Shown: positions 33,285 through 44,073, counted from the stretch's first letter. The stretch: 64,000 nt of DNA from Escarpia spicata (GCA_963995525.1 OZ023208.1:23436604-23500603), one strand, 5' to 3'. A program made the numbers and translations. The notes: generated by a model not told the origin, from the sequence alone.

Positions 33285-34361
33285 ATGGGCAGTCCAGTGT
33301 CCCCCATTGTTGTGAACCTGTACATGGAGGACCTGGAGCAGAATATCATAGCCACAGCACCAGTCGATTGCCAACCGAGAAACTGGAAGCGATATGTGGA
33401 CGATATAATTTGCCTGGTACACACAGGAAAGGCAAAGAAATTACAACAACACATGAACACTGTAGACCCCACAGGTAGCATCATTTTCACACGGGAAGAC
33501 GAAGAGAACAACAGCATGCCCTTCTTGGATGCAAAGTTCACCAGAAAGGAAGATGGCAGTGTGAAGTCCACAGTGTACAGGAAGAAGACGCACACTGACC
33601 AATACCTGAATTTTGCATCCCACCACCCCAAACATCAGAAGTTGGGAGTTGTCAAAACCCTTATGAACAGGTGTGAGACAATAACTTCGGAGGAGGGGGA
33701 CAAGAAAGAAGAGGTGGAACACCTGAGAGGAGCTCTAAGAGTATGTGGCTATCCGTCGTGGGCCTTGAAAAAGGCGACAGATAGCAGTAAGAAGAAAAAG
33801 ACCAACAAAAAGACTAAGGACAAAAACTATCGGAGCCAAGTAGTCATCCCATACATAGAGGGGGTATCGGAGAGAGTACATCGAGTACTGAAAAAATATG
33901 GAGTAGCAATGGCCATGCGTCCCCACACCACCCTCAGACACCTGTTGTTACATCCCAAGGACAAAGTACAGCTAGAAGAACAGGGCGAACTGGTGTACCA
34001 AATACCGTGCAAGAATTGTGGTGGGGAATACATTGGGGAGACAGGAAGACTACTCAAAACAAGACTGGAGGAACACAGAAAGGACGTAGACAACACGAAA
34101 AATGAGAAATACACAAGGAGCGGAAAAAAAAGATTGATGTCTACCATCAATAAATCCGCCCTTACAGACCATGCGACAACTGAAAACCATATCATAGACT
34201 GGGAGGGAGTGAAAATTGTTGACAAAGAACCCAACAGAAGAATTCGGCAAATCAAGGAAGCCATCTGGATCAGAAAAACCCAAACACCCATCAACAGAGA
34301 CGAGGGCAATTACGAACTGCCTCACGTGTACGATGACGTCATTCAGCGTCATAGGTACTGA
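33285..34361 (+). CDS. Penelope-like RT plus GIY-YIG endonuclease
   Basis: 358 codons, intact. The RT part begins at the MGSPVSPIVVNLYMEDLE box, then KRYVDDIICLVH (catalytic Asp pair), NNSMPFLDAKF and YLNFASHHPKHQKLG. A thumb-like region and linker rich in Lys (SSKKKKTNKKTK) follow. The GIY-YIG nuclease follows CKNCGGEYIGETGRLLKTRL with EHRK. A downstream ALTDHATTENHIIDW supplies the His ligands typical of the Penelope CCHH finger. The RT fingers upstream of MGSP are missing, so the protein is about half the family's full length and not expected to be active alone. The frame ends REDGNYELPH-like just before the hammerhead-like motif. Confidence 0.92.
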   Translation: MGSPVSPIVVNLYMEDLEQNIIATAPVDCQPRNWKRYVDDIICLVHTGKAKKLQQHMNTVDPTGSIIFTREDEENNSMPFLDAKFTRKEDGSVKSTVYRKKTHTDQYLNFASHHPKHQKLGVVKTLMNRCETITSEEGDKKEEVEHLRGALRVCGYPSWALKKATDSSKKKKTNKKTKDKNYRSQVVIPYIEGVSERVHRVLKKYGVAMAMRPHTTLRHLLLHPKDKVQLEEQGELVYQIPCKNCGGEYIGETGRLLKTRLEEHRKDVDNTKNEKYTRSGKKRLMSTINKSALTDHATTENHIIDWEGVKIVDKEPNRRIRQIKEAIWIRKTQTPINRDEGNYELPHVYDDVIQRHRY

Positions 34362-34388
34362 TGAAGTCGACGTGACACGTCAACGAAA
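34358..34388 (+). ncRNA. Hammerhead-like ribozyme core in Penelope pseudo-LTR
   Basis: CTGATGA at 34358-34364 and GAAA at 34385-34388 enclose a stem-forming stretch (GACGTG/CACGTC complementarity). An inverted copy sits at 32970-33000 in the other pseudo-LTR. Penelope-like elements are known to carry hammerhead ribozymes. The stem II base has an extra A, and I could not draw a convincing stem I, so activity is uncertain. The ORF stop TGA lies inside the CTGATGA box. Confidence 0.5.
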
Positions 34389-34797
34389 AGCCTCTACCAG
34401 GTAATTTAACATGATTCTTGGATATGAAAAATGAAAGTTTCGAATTTGAAAACGAACTATCCTGAAGAATGTTCAGTTATTTTTTTCTCAGTTAAGAAAG
34501 ATAGAAGGACTAGAGGACATGAAGTTACATTAGCAAAGGAGCAGTGTAGATTAGATATAAGAAAGTTATCATTTTCACAAAGGACTGTAAATGAATGGAA
34601 CAGATTATCTGCTGATTGTGTGGGTGCTAGTAACGTGAATATGTATTAAAATAAAATCGACACATACCTCAGAAGGGCGGGATATACATAGATAAAAGGG
34701 TTGGACTCTCGATAAGCCAAAGGTTTCCTTGTCCACCTGCCACCTAGATTTAATTCTCTGGGTGGCAATCTTGTTAAATCTTGTCTTGTTAAATCTA

Positions 34798-36890
34798 GAC
34801 CATATCATATGTACCGGTGATGCGAAGGATTGCCTATCTAACATGTCCATACTTTATGACATTATTTATTCTGATCTCCACCCGATATTGTTCAGTATAG
34901 GCAATGCTATTGTACCAGAATGCGTTAGTGGTAGTGTAAATACTAATGAAATTATGCAAGGCATACACTGGGACAGATTACACCCACAAGATATTAACAC
35001 ATATAGAGAATGCACGAACGTTGAATTGAGCAAACTGAATGTTCCACCAGGTGTTAAATGCACTGATCCCAATTGTCAAAACTGTAATCATCATGATGAC
35101 TTTTACAATTCTATTGTAATTACATTGAAGAGGTGTGGTTACACATTTCGGTCAAATCGCAAAGGTGCTTATAAGTATAATGCTGTACAAGGTTGGACGA
35201 GCAAGTGAAAGAGCTTCATTGTGCAGCCCGTGATGCTTACTGTATATGGAAAGAGATTGGTAAACCTAGACAAGGTGACATTTTTAATGTTATGAAATTA
35301 TCCAGAATGAAATTCAAGCAGGCGATCAGAAAATGTAAAAGGGAGAAAGAAACTATCATTGCTGATAACATTGCAGAACAGTTGAGTCAAAACGACCACC
35401 GCAAATTCCGGAAAGAAATTAAGCACTGTACGAACAGTAAAGTAAAACTTCCGAACAACATTGATAATATACACGGTGACGTAAACATCGGGTCAATGTG
35501 GAAGCATCATTATGAAAAATTATTTTATGATGGAGGATAGTCGATGTGATAAAGTTTGTTATGATTGTTCCACTGGCAATAAGGGAATGACTGTTGGTGC
35601 AGTTGAACTGGTGGATATTATTAATGGACTCTCAAAAAATAAGTCACCAGGTCTGGACGGTATCAATGCAGAACATATTAAGTTCGCTGATTCTCAACTC
35701 GCTGTGCTTTTGTCTATCCTTGTGTCTTCGATTCTGGTGCTTGGTTATATACCAGAAGAAATATCACAGTCTGTTATTGTACCAATTATTAAAGTCAAGA
35801 ATAGACTAATAAACGACAAAGGTAATTATAGGCCAATATGTGAATCGAACATATTTTCGAAGATAAGAGACACTGTTCTTTTTAACAGAATGGAAATGTA
35901 CTTGGAAACCACTCCTAATCTATTTGACTTTAAGCCTAAACATGGAACGGAGTTATGCGTGTTTGCATTTAAAGAACTATTAAGGTTCTACACTGAACAT
36001 GGTTCAGCTATGCACGTCGCGTTTTTAGATGCATCAAAGGCGTTGCTTTTATGTTTGCTTAAACTTTTAACGAAACTAGAACAACGAAATGTACCGAAAT
36101 ATATCTTAAGAGTACTCAGCAATGAATTCAATAATCAATGTGTATGCATACGATGGGGAAATACCTACTCGGACGTCTTCTCGGTAGGCAATTGTATTAA
36201 GCAAGGTGGGAAGTTATCCCCTTTACTTTTTAACATTTATATGGATAATCTGAGTATACAACTGCACAAAAAACAAATCGGTTGTAGTCTTGGTAACATG
36301 GTTGTTAATTACCTTATATACGCCGATGATCTACTTCTGTTTGCACCTTCTGCTAAAGGACTACAAACACTACTTGACATGTGTTACTCATATGGATGTG
36401 AGCATGACGTGCAATACAATGCGGGTAAATTCCTAGTCATGTACTTTGAATCTAGAAAATCAAATATTTCTAAAGAAATGACATTAGGAGGAAAGAAGTT
36501 AAACTCTGCCACCTCTTGTAAATATCTTGGACATGTAATTTCTAATAACTTGTCAGATGAGTCTGACATGCAAGCCAAAGTGAGACTTTTGTATGCCAAG
36601 AGTAATATGTTACGTCAAAAATTCCACTTTTGTTCAACTGCTGTAAAAATAAGCTATTTACAGCGTATTTTGGTAATATCTGTATGTGTGCGTTATGGGT
36701 GAACTTTAGAAAAGTTAATTTTCAGCAATTCGTTGTTGCATATAACAACTCTTTCAGGATATTGAACAATTTGCCCATGAGATGTACCGCTAGCCACATG
36801 TTTGCTACAGCTAAAGTCAGCTCGGGTAAATGTGTTATCAGAAAGGCTAATTTTAGCCTAATATATAATCGTTCCTTGTATTATGTATGT
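34798..36890 (+). mobile_element. LINE C, right arm, 3' end deleted
   Basis: Mirror of LINE C. It starts at the LINE B junction, in the endonuclease remnant, and continues to ANFSL near 36860. It then jumps to LINE E sequence because about 1.15 kb present in the left arm is missing. Confidence 0.82.
35512..36702 (+). CDS. LINE C reverse transcriptase, right arm, near complete
   Basis: 396 codons with all RT boxes in one frame: NKSPGLDGINAEHIKFA, SVIVPIIKVKNRL, KGNYRPICESNIFSKI, FLDASKALLL, GNCIKQGGKLSPLLFN, YLIYADDLLLFAPS, DVQYNAGKFLVMYF and CKYLGHVISNNL. It is the best-preserved RT in the window. The upstream linker frame (35193-35540) is shifted by a 2-bp loss at FYDG, so the full ORF2 is broken. 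FLDASKALL replaces the usual ASKAFD-type box. Confidence 0.85.
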   Translation: MKNYFMMEDSRCDKVCYDCSTGNKGMTVGAVELVDIINGLSKNKSPGLDGINAEHIKFADSQLAVLLSILVSSILVLGYIPEEISQSVIVPIIKVKNRLINDKGNYRPICESNIFSKIRDTVLFNRMEMYLETTPNLFDFKPKHGTELCVFAFKELLRFYTEHGSAMHVAFLDASKALLLCLLKLLTKLEQRNVPKYILRVLSNEFNNQCVCIRWGNTYSDVFSVGNCIKQGGKLSPLLFNIYMDNLSIQLHKKQIGCSLGNMVVNYLIYADDLLLFAPSAKGLQTLLDMCYSYGCEHDVQYNAGKFLVMYFESRKSNISKEMTLGGKKLNSATSCKYLGHVISNNLSDESDMQAKVRLLYAKSNMLRQKFHFCSTAVKISYLQRILVISVCVRYG

Positions 36891-37113
36891 ATGTTGATAC
36901 ATTGAGTAATTATCAACTATAAAAACAAGTCATATGCTATTCTGATTTGTGTTATGTAAATTTTGTTGTTGTTTTATTTATGGGGTCGCTCTTGTGCAAG
37001 AGATATTATATATCTTAAAGGGGGTCTCCTGACCTTATCTATTACTTATGTTATTCTTTGTATATGTATCGTATTTAAAGGTCAAATAAACTGATTCTGA
37101 GTTCTGAGATCTG
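36890..37113 (+). mobile_element. LINE E 3' tail remnant, right arm
   Basis: Holds GGGGTCGCTCTTGTGCAAG, an ATATTATATATCTTAAAG hairpin, CAAATAAA and TTCTGAGTTCTGAG terminal units. The coding end seen in the left arm is deleted. Confidence 0.7.
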
Positions 37114-37137
37114 AGTTTTGAAAATCGCCGAGTCCAT

Positions 37138-40118
37138 TTTGGTACCCTTGAGCAATTTGTTTTATGTGCATATCTAATATGGCCGCCTCTACATCAGTAT
37201 TTCTTTTATCATACATCCAATTAAACTTGGAATTGCACAATTATTCTAAATACATTAAGTACCTGGAAGCTTGTCAGTCAAAGAGTGAAAGAAATATTTC
37301 GATCGGGCTTTTTTAATTTGCATATATCCAATATGGCCACCACCATATCAGTGTTTTGATCGTATATCCAATTATAGTTGGAATTTCACAATTATTCTAA
37401 ATACAGAGGGTGTCGGGAGGCTCATGCCATTAACGAGTGAAACATATATTATGATCGGCATTTTTTTATTTGCATAAATCCAATATGGACATCACCGTAT
37501 AAATGTATTGATTATATATCCTGTTATAGTTGGAATTTAAGAATGATTCCATCATAACCATTATTTCCAAATTGAGTTGCATTTTACCGGAATGATTCAA
37601 AATGCCATTTAGTAGGGGGTTCGACGTATCGATGCCTGTAAAAAAAGATTGGACTTTTTGAAATTTGCACAAATCCATCATGACAGCCTTCATATCAATG
37701 CTTATTATAACCATTACCTCCATATATAGTTACATTTTCCCAGTGATTCTAAATTCCATTTAGTTTCTGGATGTTAAGACTTCTACGACTGCAACAAATG
37801 CTTTGGTTGGTCATTTATTGTTTATTTGCGTAAAATCAATATGGCAACTTCCTCAGTGTTATGATCATATAACGCTGTTTCCGCTTATCCACAATCTATG
37901 TGCTTGCATTTTGAATTAAACAATTGCCTTTATCTTATTTGTCATGATACATTCATCACAACAATGTTAATTACAGCAGAACAACTAAACTCAAACGATC
38001 CTAAATTAAGAGAGCAAAGAGTTATGTGTTGAATTCAGCTATGTCACATATAGAAAACAAATTGAGGCAGTTAAATATTTTGTTGATGATTATTAGCATT
38101 ATATGGCCTGAAAATTATTCAATAACCAAAATCTGGCGATTTATATTTGTGAGGGAAGTAGGCCTACAGGGGAAGTAGTCTGAACGTCATTGTTGCGAAG
38201 ACTTTCAATTCAATGATACTGAACAGGGTACATTGAGAAATTGATCACCTTCTAAGAGCAAATCAGAATGGATTAGGTGCAGGGTGGACTACAACCGGCT
38301 ATGTAATAATACTGGGTAGGCTAATGGGAATAACTAGTTCGACAACTCTTCCTGCACAGTCAAAGATTTTCAAAAACATTTGACACAATCCGTTTTCACA
38401 AAATAATGAAGATTCTTAAGATCTATGGTATCCCGAACAGCTGGTAAGAGCTATTGTCAAAATGTAAAAGACCATGCGTGCTAAAGTATTGGTACCAGAT
38501 GGAGAAACATAATTGTTTGGATCCTGGCAGGAGTTCTGCAAAAAGAAACACTTGCACCGTACCTCTTCTTAGTAGTCCTCGATTTGACTTTGAACATAAA
38601 TTCTAGAAAAACCAAGTGCATGGCCTAAAACCACCCTGAAAACATTAATATTATTGTAACCAGAGAAGGAACTATTTTTGAGTAGGTCGACTATCTTAAA
38701 TACCTCGGTTCCTGGGCCAGTTCTATAGTCTCCTTATGTGACATATAATATATATTTTATTGTTATGCTATGCCCTATAATATTACAACGTCATGTTATG
38801 TTTTTCTGTTGACTTGCATTTTGTATAGTGTATGGTTTCTGTGTATGATATATTTTTGTTTACGTCTTCTTCCGTGCGCTGTTTGTCAACTGGCGGTCTT
38901 GGATGTCATTCCATCTTCATGTCTGCGACAATATCCGGAAAAATTAAACATTCTTTCTTGACTCTTCTCTTGGTAACATCGTTCATATTCTTATATATGA
39001 CTCTACATTTGTTGGATGGTGTTTCCAGGTAATATTTAATATGTATCGGAACACATTTTTTGTAGCACCCATCTAGTTTTTAGTGTCTGTATTAGCGACC
39101 AACACTCGCATCAGTACAGGAGCACATACTCCATCGTTGCTATGAATATGCAACCACTACTGATCCTGCGTTGTCCAAATTTCCATATTGCTCTTACTGG
39201 CTACAAGCTTTCCATTTTACTAACTTCCTGTGATCCAGGAGCCGAGATATTTAAAATCTTCGTTTTTTAAAGAAAATCTCTGGTCACAATGTTATTGTTT
39301 TTATGGTGGTTCTAGGCCATACACAGGGTCTATCTAGAATAGACCTTCAAATCAATATTAGCACAACAGGTTTCTACTCTTGTCAAGAGTGCGATGTCGT
39401 CGGCAAACTCTAAAATCTGTGATGACCGCCTGTTTAACACGTCAACTGTTTTCTTGTGTGTTGAAATCCGGTTCTACTTCCCGTCTATCTGTGGCCTTTT
39501 TTCAGCGTATCTCTCTGCAGAACTCCTGCCAGGACCCATACAGTTCTGTTTCACCATCTAATGAAAATACATTTTATTTCTCATGACTTCATGCAAATAA
39601 GATCATGGAAATGTTTTAAATTCAAATTGCAAAAAATTGCAAGCACACATACATTGTGGACATGCGGATACACGCATACATGCCATGATCATAACACGGA
39701 GGAGGCGGCCATATTGGATTTATGCAAATAATTAATAAATGCCCAATCATAGCATTTGTTGTAGTAGTAGAGGTCTTAAGTACCCGGAAACTAAATGGAA
39801 TATTTAGGATTTTTGGCTGGTAAATGCAATTATATTTGGAGATAATGGTTATGATAGAATCATTCTTAAATTCCAATTATAATTGAATATATGATCAAAA
39901 CATTGATATGACGGCGGCCATGTTGGATTTATGAAAACTAAAAATATCAAATCGAAATATTTGTTTCATTATTTAATGACATGAGCTTCCAGACACTTAA
40001 TGTATTTAGAATAATTGTGAAATTCCAACTATAATTGGATATATAATCAAAACACTGATATGATGGCGGCCATATTTGATTAATGCAAACTAAAAAAGGC
40101 TGCACAAGGTGGCACCCA
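37138..40118. repeat. Older inverted composite element, right arm
   Basis: Reverse-complement copy of the left-arm element, dyad near 38765, with the same inverted RTE-like fragments and ATATGGCCGCC modules. Its presence in both arms at the same intron position shows it predates the split of the arms. Confidence 0.8.
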
Positions 40119-40610
40119 GCGGATTCTGTTTCTGGACACCCTTGTTGTCAATAATCCGTCAAAAACAGATTTCATAGTCGAATTCTAGGTTCAGCCTAAC
40201 AAGGCATGTTGGCTGCCCGACCATATAGTTTACCAATGGATCTGGTGTTGGATCCTGAAAAGGTGATTTTAAAACCGACGGTGGCGTTGAAGTAAAGCGC
40301 AGTTCCAGTTGACGTTTGACAATGACAACAGTTCTGCATGTAGTTTAGTGCAATCCACCCAAATTGAAAGTAAAACTGAACATACAAAAAAGTTAAACAG
40401 AACATACAATGGAAACATTTAATAAACACTTTTAATGGGATTGTTTTGGTTAGAGCACTTTCGATGTTATTGCGAACTAATAATACGACTGTTGAGCTGA
40501 TACATATATAATTATATAAGTATCACACCATCAACATATTAGTTATTGTCTTGGTTTTATAATTCATGCTCAATTATCATAGCTGCGATAACGACTATGG
40601 TATGTTGTAG
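40119..40610 (+). other. 3' end of FReD intron 2
   Basis: Sequence from about 40228 to the acceptor matches the short intron of the third FReD copy (51165-51491) at about 84% by eye, so it is original intron and not transposon. A minus-strand open frame (40196-40429) is covered under rejected items. Confidence 0.65.
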
Positions 40611-40864
40611 GCGACTCGCTTGGTTTTATTAATGGTGTCCGGTTCTCAACAAGAGATCCCGACCATGATACGAACAGTGAGTCTTGTGCAAAATTGTTCA
40701 AAGGAGCAATGTGGTACGTGAGCTGCCACAGCAGTAACCTGAACGGGCCGTACAAGCGCGGAGTCACCGCCACCTACACCAGCAGCATGTGTTGGCAAAC
40801 CTGGCGCGGCTACTACTACTCGCTGAAGACGAGCGAGATGAAGATCAGACCAGCGAACTTCTAA
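40611..40864 (+). CDS. FReD gene, right arm: terminal exon
   Basis: Phase-1 acceptor TTGTAG precedes 40611. The exon joins exon b across a 9.9-kb intron to give GNAGDSLGFINGVRFS. It encodes the C-terminal half of the fibrinogen domain: the calcium-site segment RDPDHD, the paired cysteines (SESCAKL and VSCH), SNLNGPY, a second cysteine near [14 protein letters not shown], and the terminal MKIRPANF before TAA at 40862-40864. Total visible coding length is 516 bp (171 codons plus stop) with no stop or frameshift. Only the long transposon-filled intron argues against normal expression. The 3' flank to about 41060 is shared with the third copy. Confidence 0.9.
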
Positions 40865-41640
40865 ACATAAAGCCTGGTTAACGACTTAATACAATTTAAC
40901 CCTTGGAAAGAAACGTTTATTATGTGTTAATCAAGATAATATTTCTTGTTTGATCAGGAAGTTTTGTTTTGTTTTGTTTTGCCTACAAAACTTAAGTAGT
41001 GCGGGGAATGTTACGGACAAAGTCGCTGTCAGGAATACGAATAAAAATATTCTTGTTAGCTAGGATAATTATATTTATTTGCATTGCATGCATGGCTGCA
41101 TGCATGCATCCTCCAATCAATCTATTTATACATAAATACATACATAATTCCGCCAACTCCCCAATTCCCACCTACCACCTACGCATATACACAAATACAC
41201 TCGTACATACGTGCATAGGCACATACGAAGGGTTTCAGGGCAAAACGCGATAAACGTCATTTTTGAAATTTCGCCCAAAGCAGGACTAAAATATTGTTTA
41301 AACACATGTTGAACTAGTATACTATCTAATTTATACAAAAAAGCAACACATTCCCATGAAACAACGTGCACAAAAGAGTGTTTGATTTGAAAATGCGATA
41401 AGCGCCATTCGTCTTTTTTTTCAAAATGCAATCTATCCAGATTCAGCCGATCAGCACCGCTGTGCCGCACGTACAACTACGCGGAGTTATGAATGTATAG
41501 GGTTTTGATAACAAAATAATTTAAAATCACATTTTGCGTAACAAATGTGCAACAACTATTTTAGAGTATGCCAGTATTCTCTATGATTATGTATTTTAAA
41601 TATATATCAACTTAATTCACCAGTTATTACATAAACTTTG
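40865..41640 (+). other. 3' flank of right FReD gene
   Basis: The first 200 bp match the 3' flank of the third copy (51717-51890), including GATCAGGAAGTTTTGTTTTG. Further on are CATGCATGC palindromes and AT-rich DNA mirrored in the left arm. No gene seen. Confidence 0.55.
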
Positions 41641-41649
41641 ATGATACAT

Positions 41650-41752
41650 ACATGCAGGCATGCATGCCTACATACCTACATACCTACATACCTACATACA
41701 TACATACATACATACATACATACATACATACATACATACATACATACATAAT
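41650..41752. repeat. (CATA)n microsatellite
   Basis: Mirror of 18488-18590, preceded by GCATGCATGCC and CTACATAC units. Confidence 0.95.
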
Positions 41753-41754
41753 AG

Positions 41755-42360
41755 TAGTCTCTCGTCGGCCGAGAAAGACATTGCGCTGTGTGATCATGAC
41801 ACGACTTAAGATATCATCACTACGCCGATGATCTACAACTGTTCTGTCACTTCGGATGCATCTTCTCTGGTGACTGCCGTGCGTCGGATCGAACGATGTA
41901 TTGATGGCGTGAAGGAGTGGATGACTTTGAATTATCTGCTCATGAATGACACGAAAACAAAAATTCTACCGGTTGTCCCCAAATCAGCTTCTGCCATTGT
42001 AAGTGGGCTCCGTGTGCGCGTCGGGACAAATTAAATCTGTGCAACTGATCATGTTAGAAATCTCGGCGTCCACCTTGATAGACACCTGGATATGACTATG
42101 CAAGTGTCACGTACTATCAGCACTTGCTCGCTGCACCTGCGCAACATCGGGTTGATTCACCGTTACCTCACTCAACCGACAGCGGAACGGGTAGTCGATG
42201 CCATGATTACATCCCGTTTGGACTACTGCAACTCTCTACTGTTCGGTACCTCAACCAATAACATCGGTCGATTGCAGCGACTCAAGAATGCTGCCGCTCG
42301 CCTTATTACTCGACAGGCTCGTTATGAAAGGGCGACCCGAACGAACGGTCTGCGCATGCG
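41755..42360 (+). mobile_element. L2-type LINE, RT part, right arm
   Basis: Begins just before YADDLQLF (41824). A frameshift leads into 41828-42034 and then 42092-42370 (LHLRNIGLIHRYLTQ, LDYCNSLLFGTS). Interrupted at 42360 by LINE D, whose duplicated target GCATGCG ends here. Confidence 0.82.
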
Positions 42361-42917
42361 TAAGTTGTAGTCCATTCCGTTTTTCCGCTCCGTTGTTATC
42401 GATTATTTTCACGATTTCTAAACGTTTTTATTACTGTTAACTGTGTGAGGTACTATTTTAGATATACCAGAATATAATCCCATGGTGATATAAGCGATCA
42501 AATAACGCTAAGACACGATTTGACAAAGGTTTAGCCTTAGCTTCCATAACAACCAGTTCAAAACAAGATGGCGAATCTGTAAACAACTTACACAAAGCGC
42601 GCCAAAACCAAATCGCCCCTAAAACAACCCAAAATCAGTCCATTCACACAAAGCTTACGTATTATACTCTTACAAATCCGGATTGTACGCTGTCAGCAAC
42701 ACACAAGAAACCAACAGCAAACACAATATACAATACATTTTTACATTTTACTATTGTGATCTTACTACTGTGATTTTATATTAGCTGTGATATATAACTT
42801 AATAATAAAAACAATACCCACATCTATAGTGGAATATAATCTCTTGTTTTTGGTTTTGTTTTATTGCATTAACATAACTGTACAAGCAAAGCATCTTGTG
42901 CAATAGCTGCTCTTCTG

Positions 42918-44009
42918 ATGGTGCCACCCAAAATGGGCACACCAGTGGTAGTTCTGATTAGTATCATTATTGCATTCATACCCAAATTCCCGATACACCT
43001 GGACCATACCCAATTCATGGACGATCCAAATGGTCTGCTAACATATGACAGGTCTTGCTGGACTGACACAAGTATTAGACTGGCACTAGCTTTCACCAGA
43101 GACTCCCGTAACAAGTACCACACCAAACTGGCTTATGCAATCCCTACATCGGGACACAAAACATGTTATCTTGTCCTACTAATCCTCTGTGGGGACATCC
43201 AAACAAACCCCGGTCCAGTCAGACACCCCTGTGGATTTTGTAAAAAGCCTGTTGCTTCAAATCACCGAGCAGTCTGCTGCGACCGGTGCAACCAATGGGT
43301 ACACATTAAATGTTGTGACATAAGTCCAGATCAATATAATCTCCTCTGTAACAGTTCCTGTTCCTGGCACTGCATGAAATGCGACCATCCTAACTACAGT
43401 CATTCCTTCTTCCAAGACAACTTATTGGAATGTTCTCACAACCGATATAACAGCCTTAGTGACACAGACCAAAATAACCAAAACATTGACTCCCACGCAC
43501 AGATCTCTCAAACAAACACGAGTCGTACATACCAAACCTGGGGTCCAACCTTTGGACCAAACCCTAAAAATGCATCAACCCCTGAACGTCGTAAGAAAAC
43601 CAAACGTAACACACTTAGCGGAATTCTAATCAATACCAACAGTGTCAAAAGCATCGCAAAGACAACCCAATTAAAAACAACTAATCAGTCAAATAATCCT
43701 GACATCATATTCCTAGTGGAAACCAAAATAGACGAAAACTACCCCACCTATTCGTTCCTACCACCCAACTATAGCGCCATCCGAAAGGACAGAAACACCC
43801 ATAGTGGTGGAGTTCTCATAGCCTTCCGCGATGACATTGTAGCAGAACCACTGACAAAACTAAACTCAAGCTGTGAAATAGTATGGACAAAAATCCATTT
43901 CACACGAAACAAATCCATATACTTTGCATCCTACTACCGATCCCCCAGTGACCACCTTCAATCCCTTGAAGCTCTCCACGAATCCCTGGGGCAAGCAGCA
44001 AACCACTGA
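42918..44009 (+). CDS. LINE D N-terminal ORF: leader, 2A-like, PHD finger, endonuclease start, right arm
   Basis: 363 codons. The hydrophobic N-terminus (VVVLISIIIAF) and second hydrophobic run CYLVLLILC lead straight into GDIQTNPGP (near residue 96). This resembles 2A ribosome-skipping peptides reported in several LINE families, though the consensus Glu is Gln. A PHD-type C4HC3 finger follows: CGFC, CCDRC, WVHIKC, CSWHCMKC. The endonuclease then starts (ILINTNSVKS, FLVETKI, GGVLIAF) and ends early after LHESL because of the roughly 77-bp deletion. Confidence 0.82.
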   Translation: MVPPKMGTPVVVLISIIIAFIPKFPIHLDHTQFMDDPNGLLTYDRSCWTDTSIRLALAFTRDSRNKYHTKLAYAIPTSGHKTCYLVLLILCGDIQTNPGPVRHPCGFCKKPVASNHRAVCCDRCNQWVHIKCCDISPDQYNLLCNSSCSWHCMKCDHPNYSHSFFQDNLLECSHNRYNSLSDTDQNNQNIDSHAQISQTNTSRTYQTWGPTFGPNPKNASTPERRKKTKRNTLSGILINTNSVKSIAKTTQLKTTNQSNNPDIIFLVETKIDENYPTYSFLPPNYSAIRKDRNTHSGGVLIAFRDDIVAEPLTKLNSSCEIVWTKIHFTRNKSIYFASYYRSPSDHLQSLEALHESLGQAANH

Positions 44010-44073
44010 AAACAGAACTGCCAGCAAGCATAACAAACTGCTAGAAATAATTTGAGAATTTGGATTACAAAAC

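Larger units (their letters stand above)
32912..34477 (+). mobile_element. Penelope-like element, full insertion with target duplication
   Basis: A 1566-bp insertion flanked by a perfect 12-bp direct repeat, TATTTTTTTCTC (32900-32911 and 34478-34489). The left arm has a single copy of that string at the same place. The first roughly 370 bp (32912-33283) are the inverted complement of the last part of the element (about 34080-34448), the known inverted pseudo-LTR layout. A 29-bp tail lies outside the inverted part. It carries one long reading frame with RT and GIY-YIG domains, so it is a 5'-truncated but young copy. Confidence 0.93.
30735..34797 (+). mobile_element. LINE B (CR1-type), right arm, split by Penelope element
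   Basis: Inserted about 40 bp into FReD intron 2. Endonuclease start (CVCLNARRIVNKRNKL), SSDHNQIHF near 31310, RT pieces at 31700-32420 (VYLDFQKAFDKVP, FADDIKVF), and C-terminal ORF 32664 onward interrupted at 32911. It resumes at 34478 and ends YLRRAGY near 34685. The GVPQGS segment is deleted and several stops are present, so it is dead. Confidence 0.85.
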
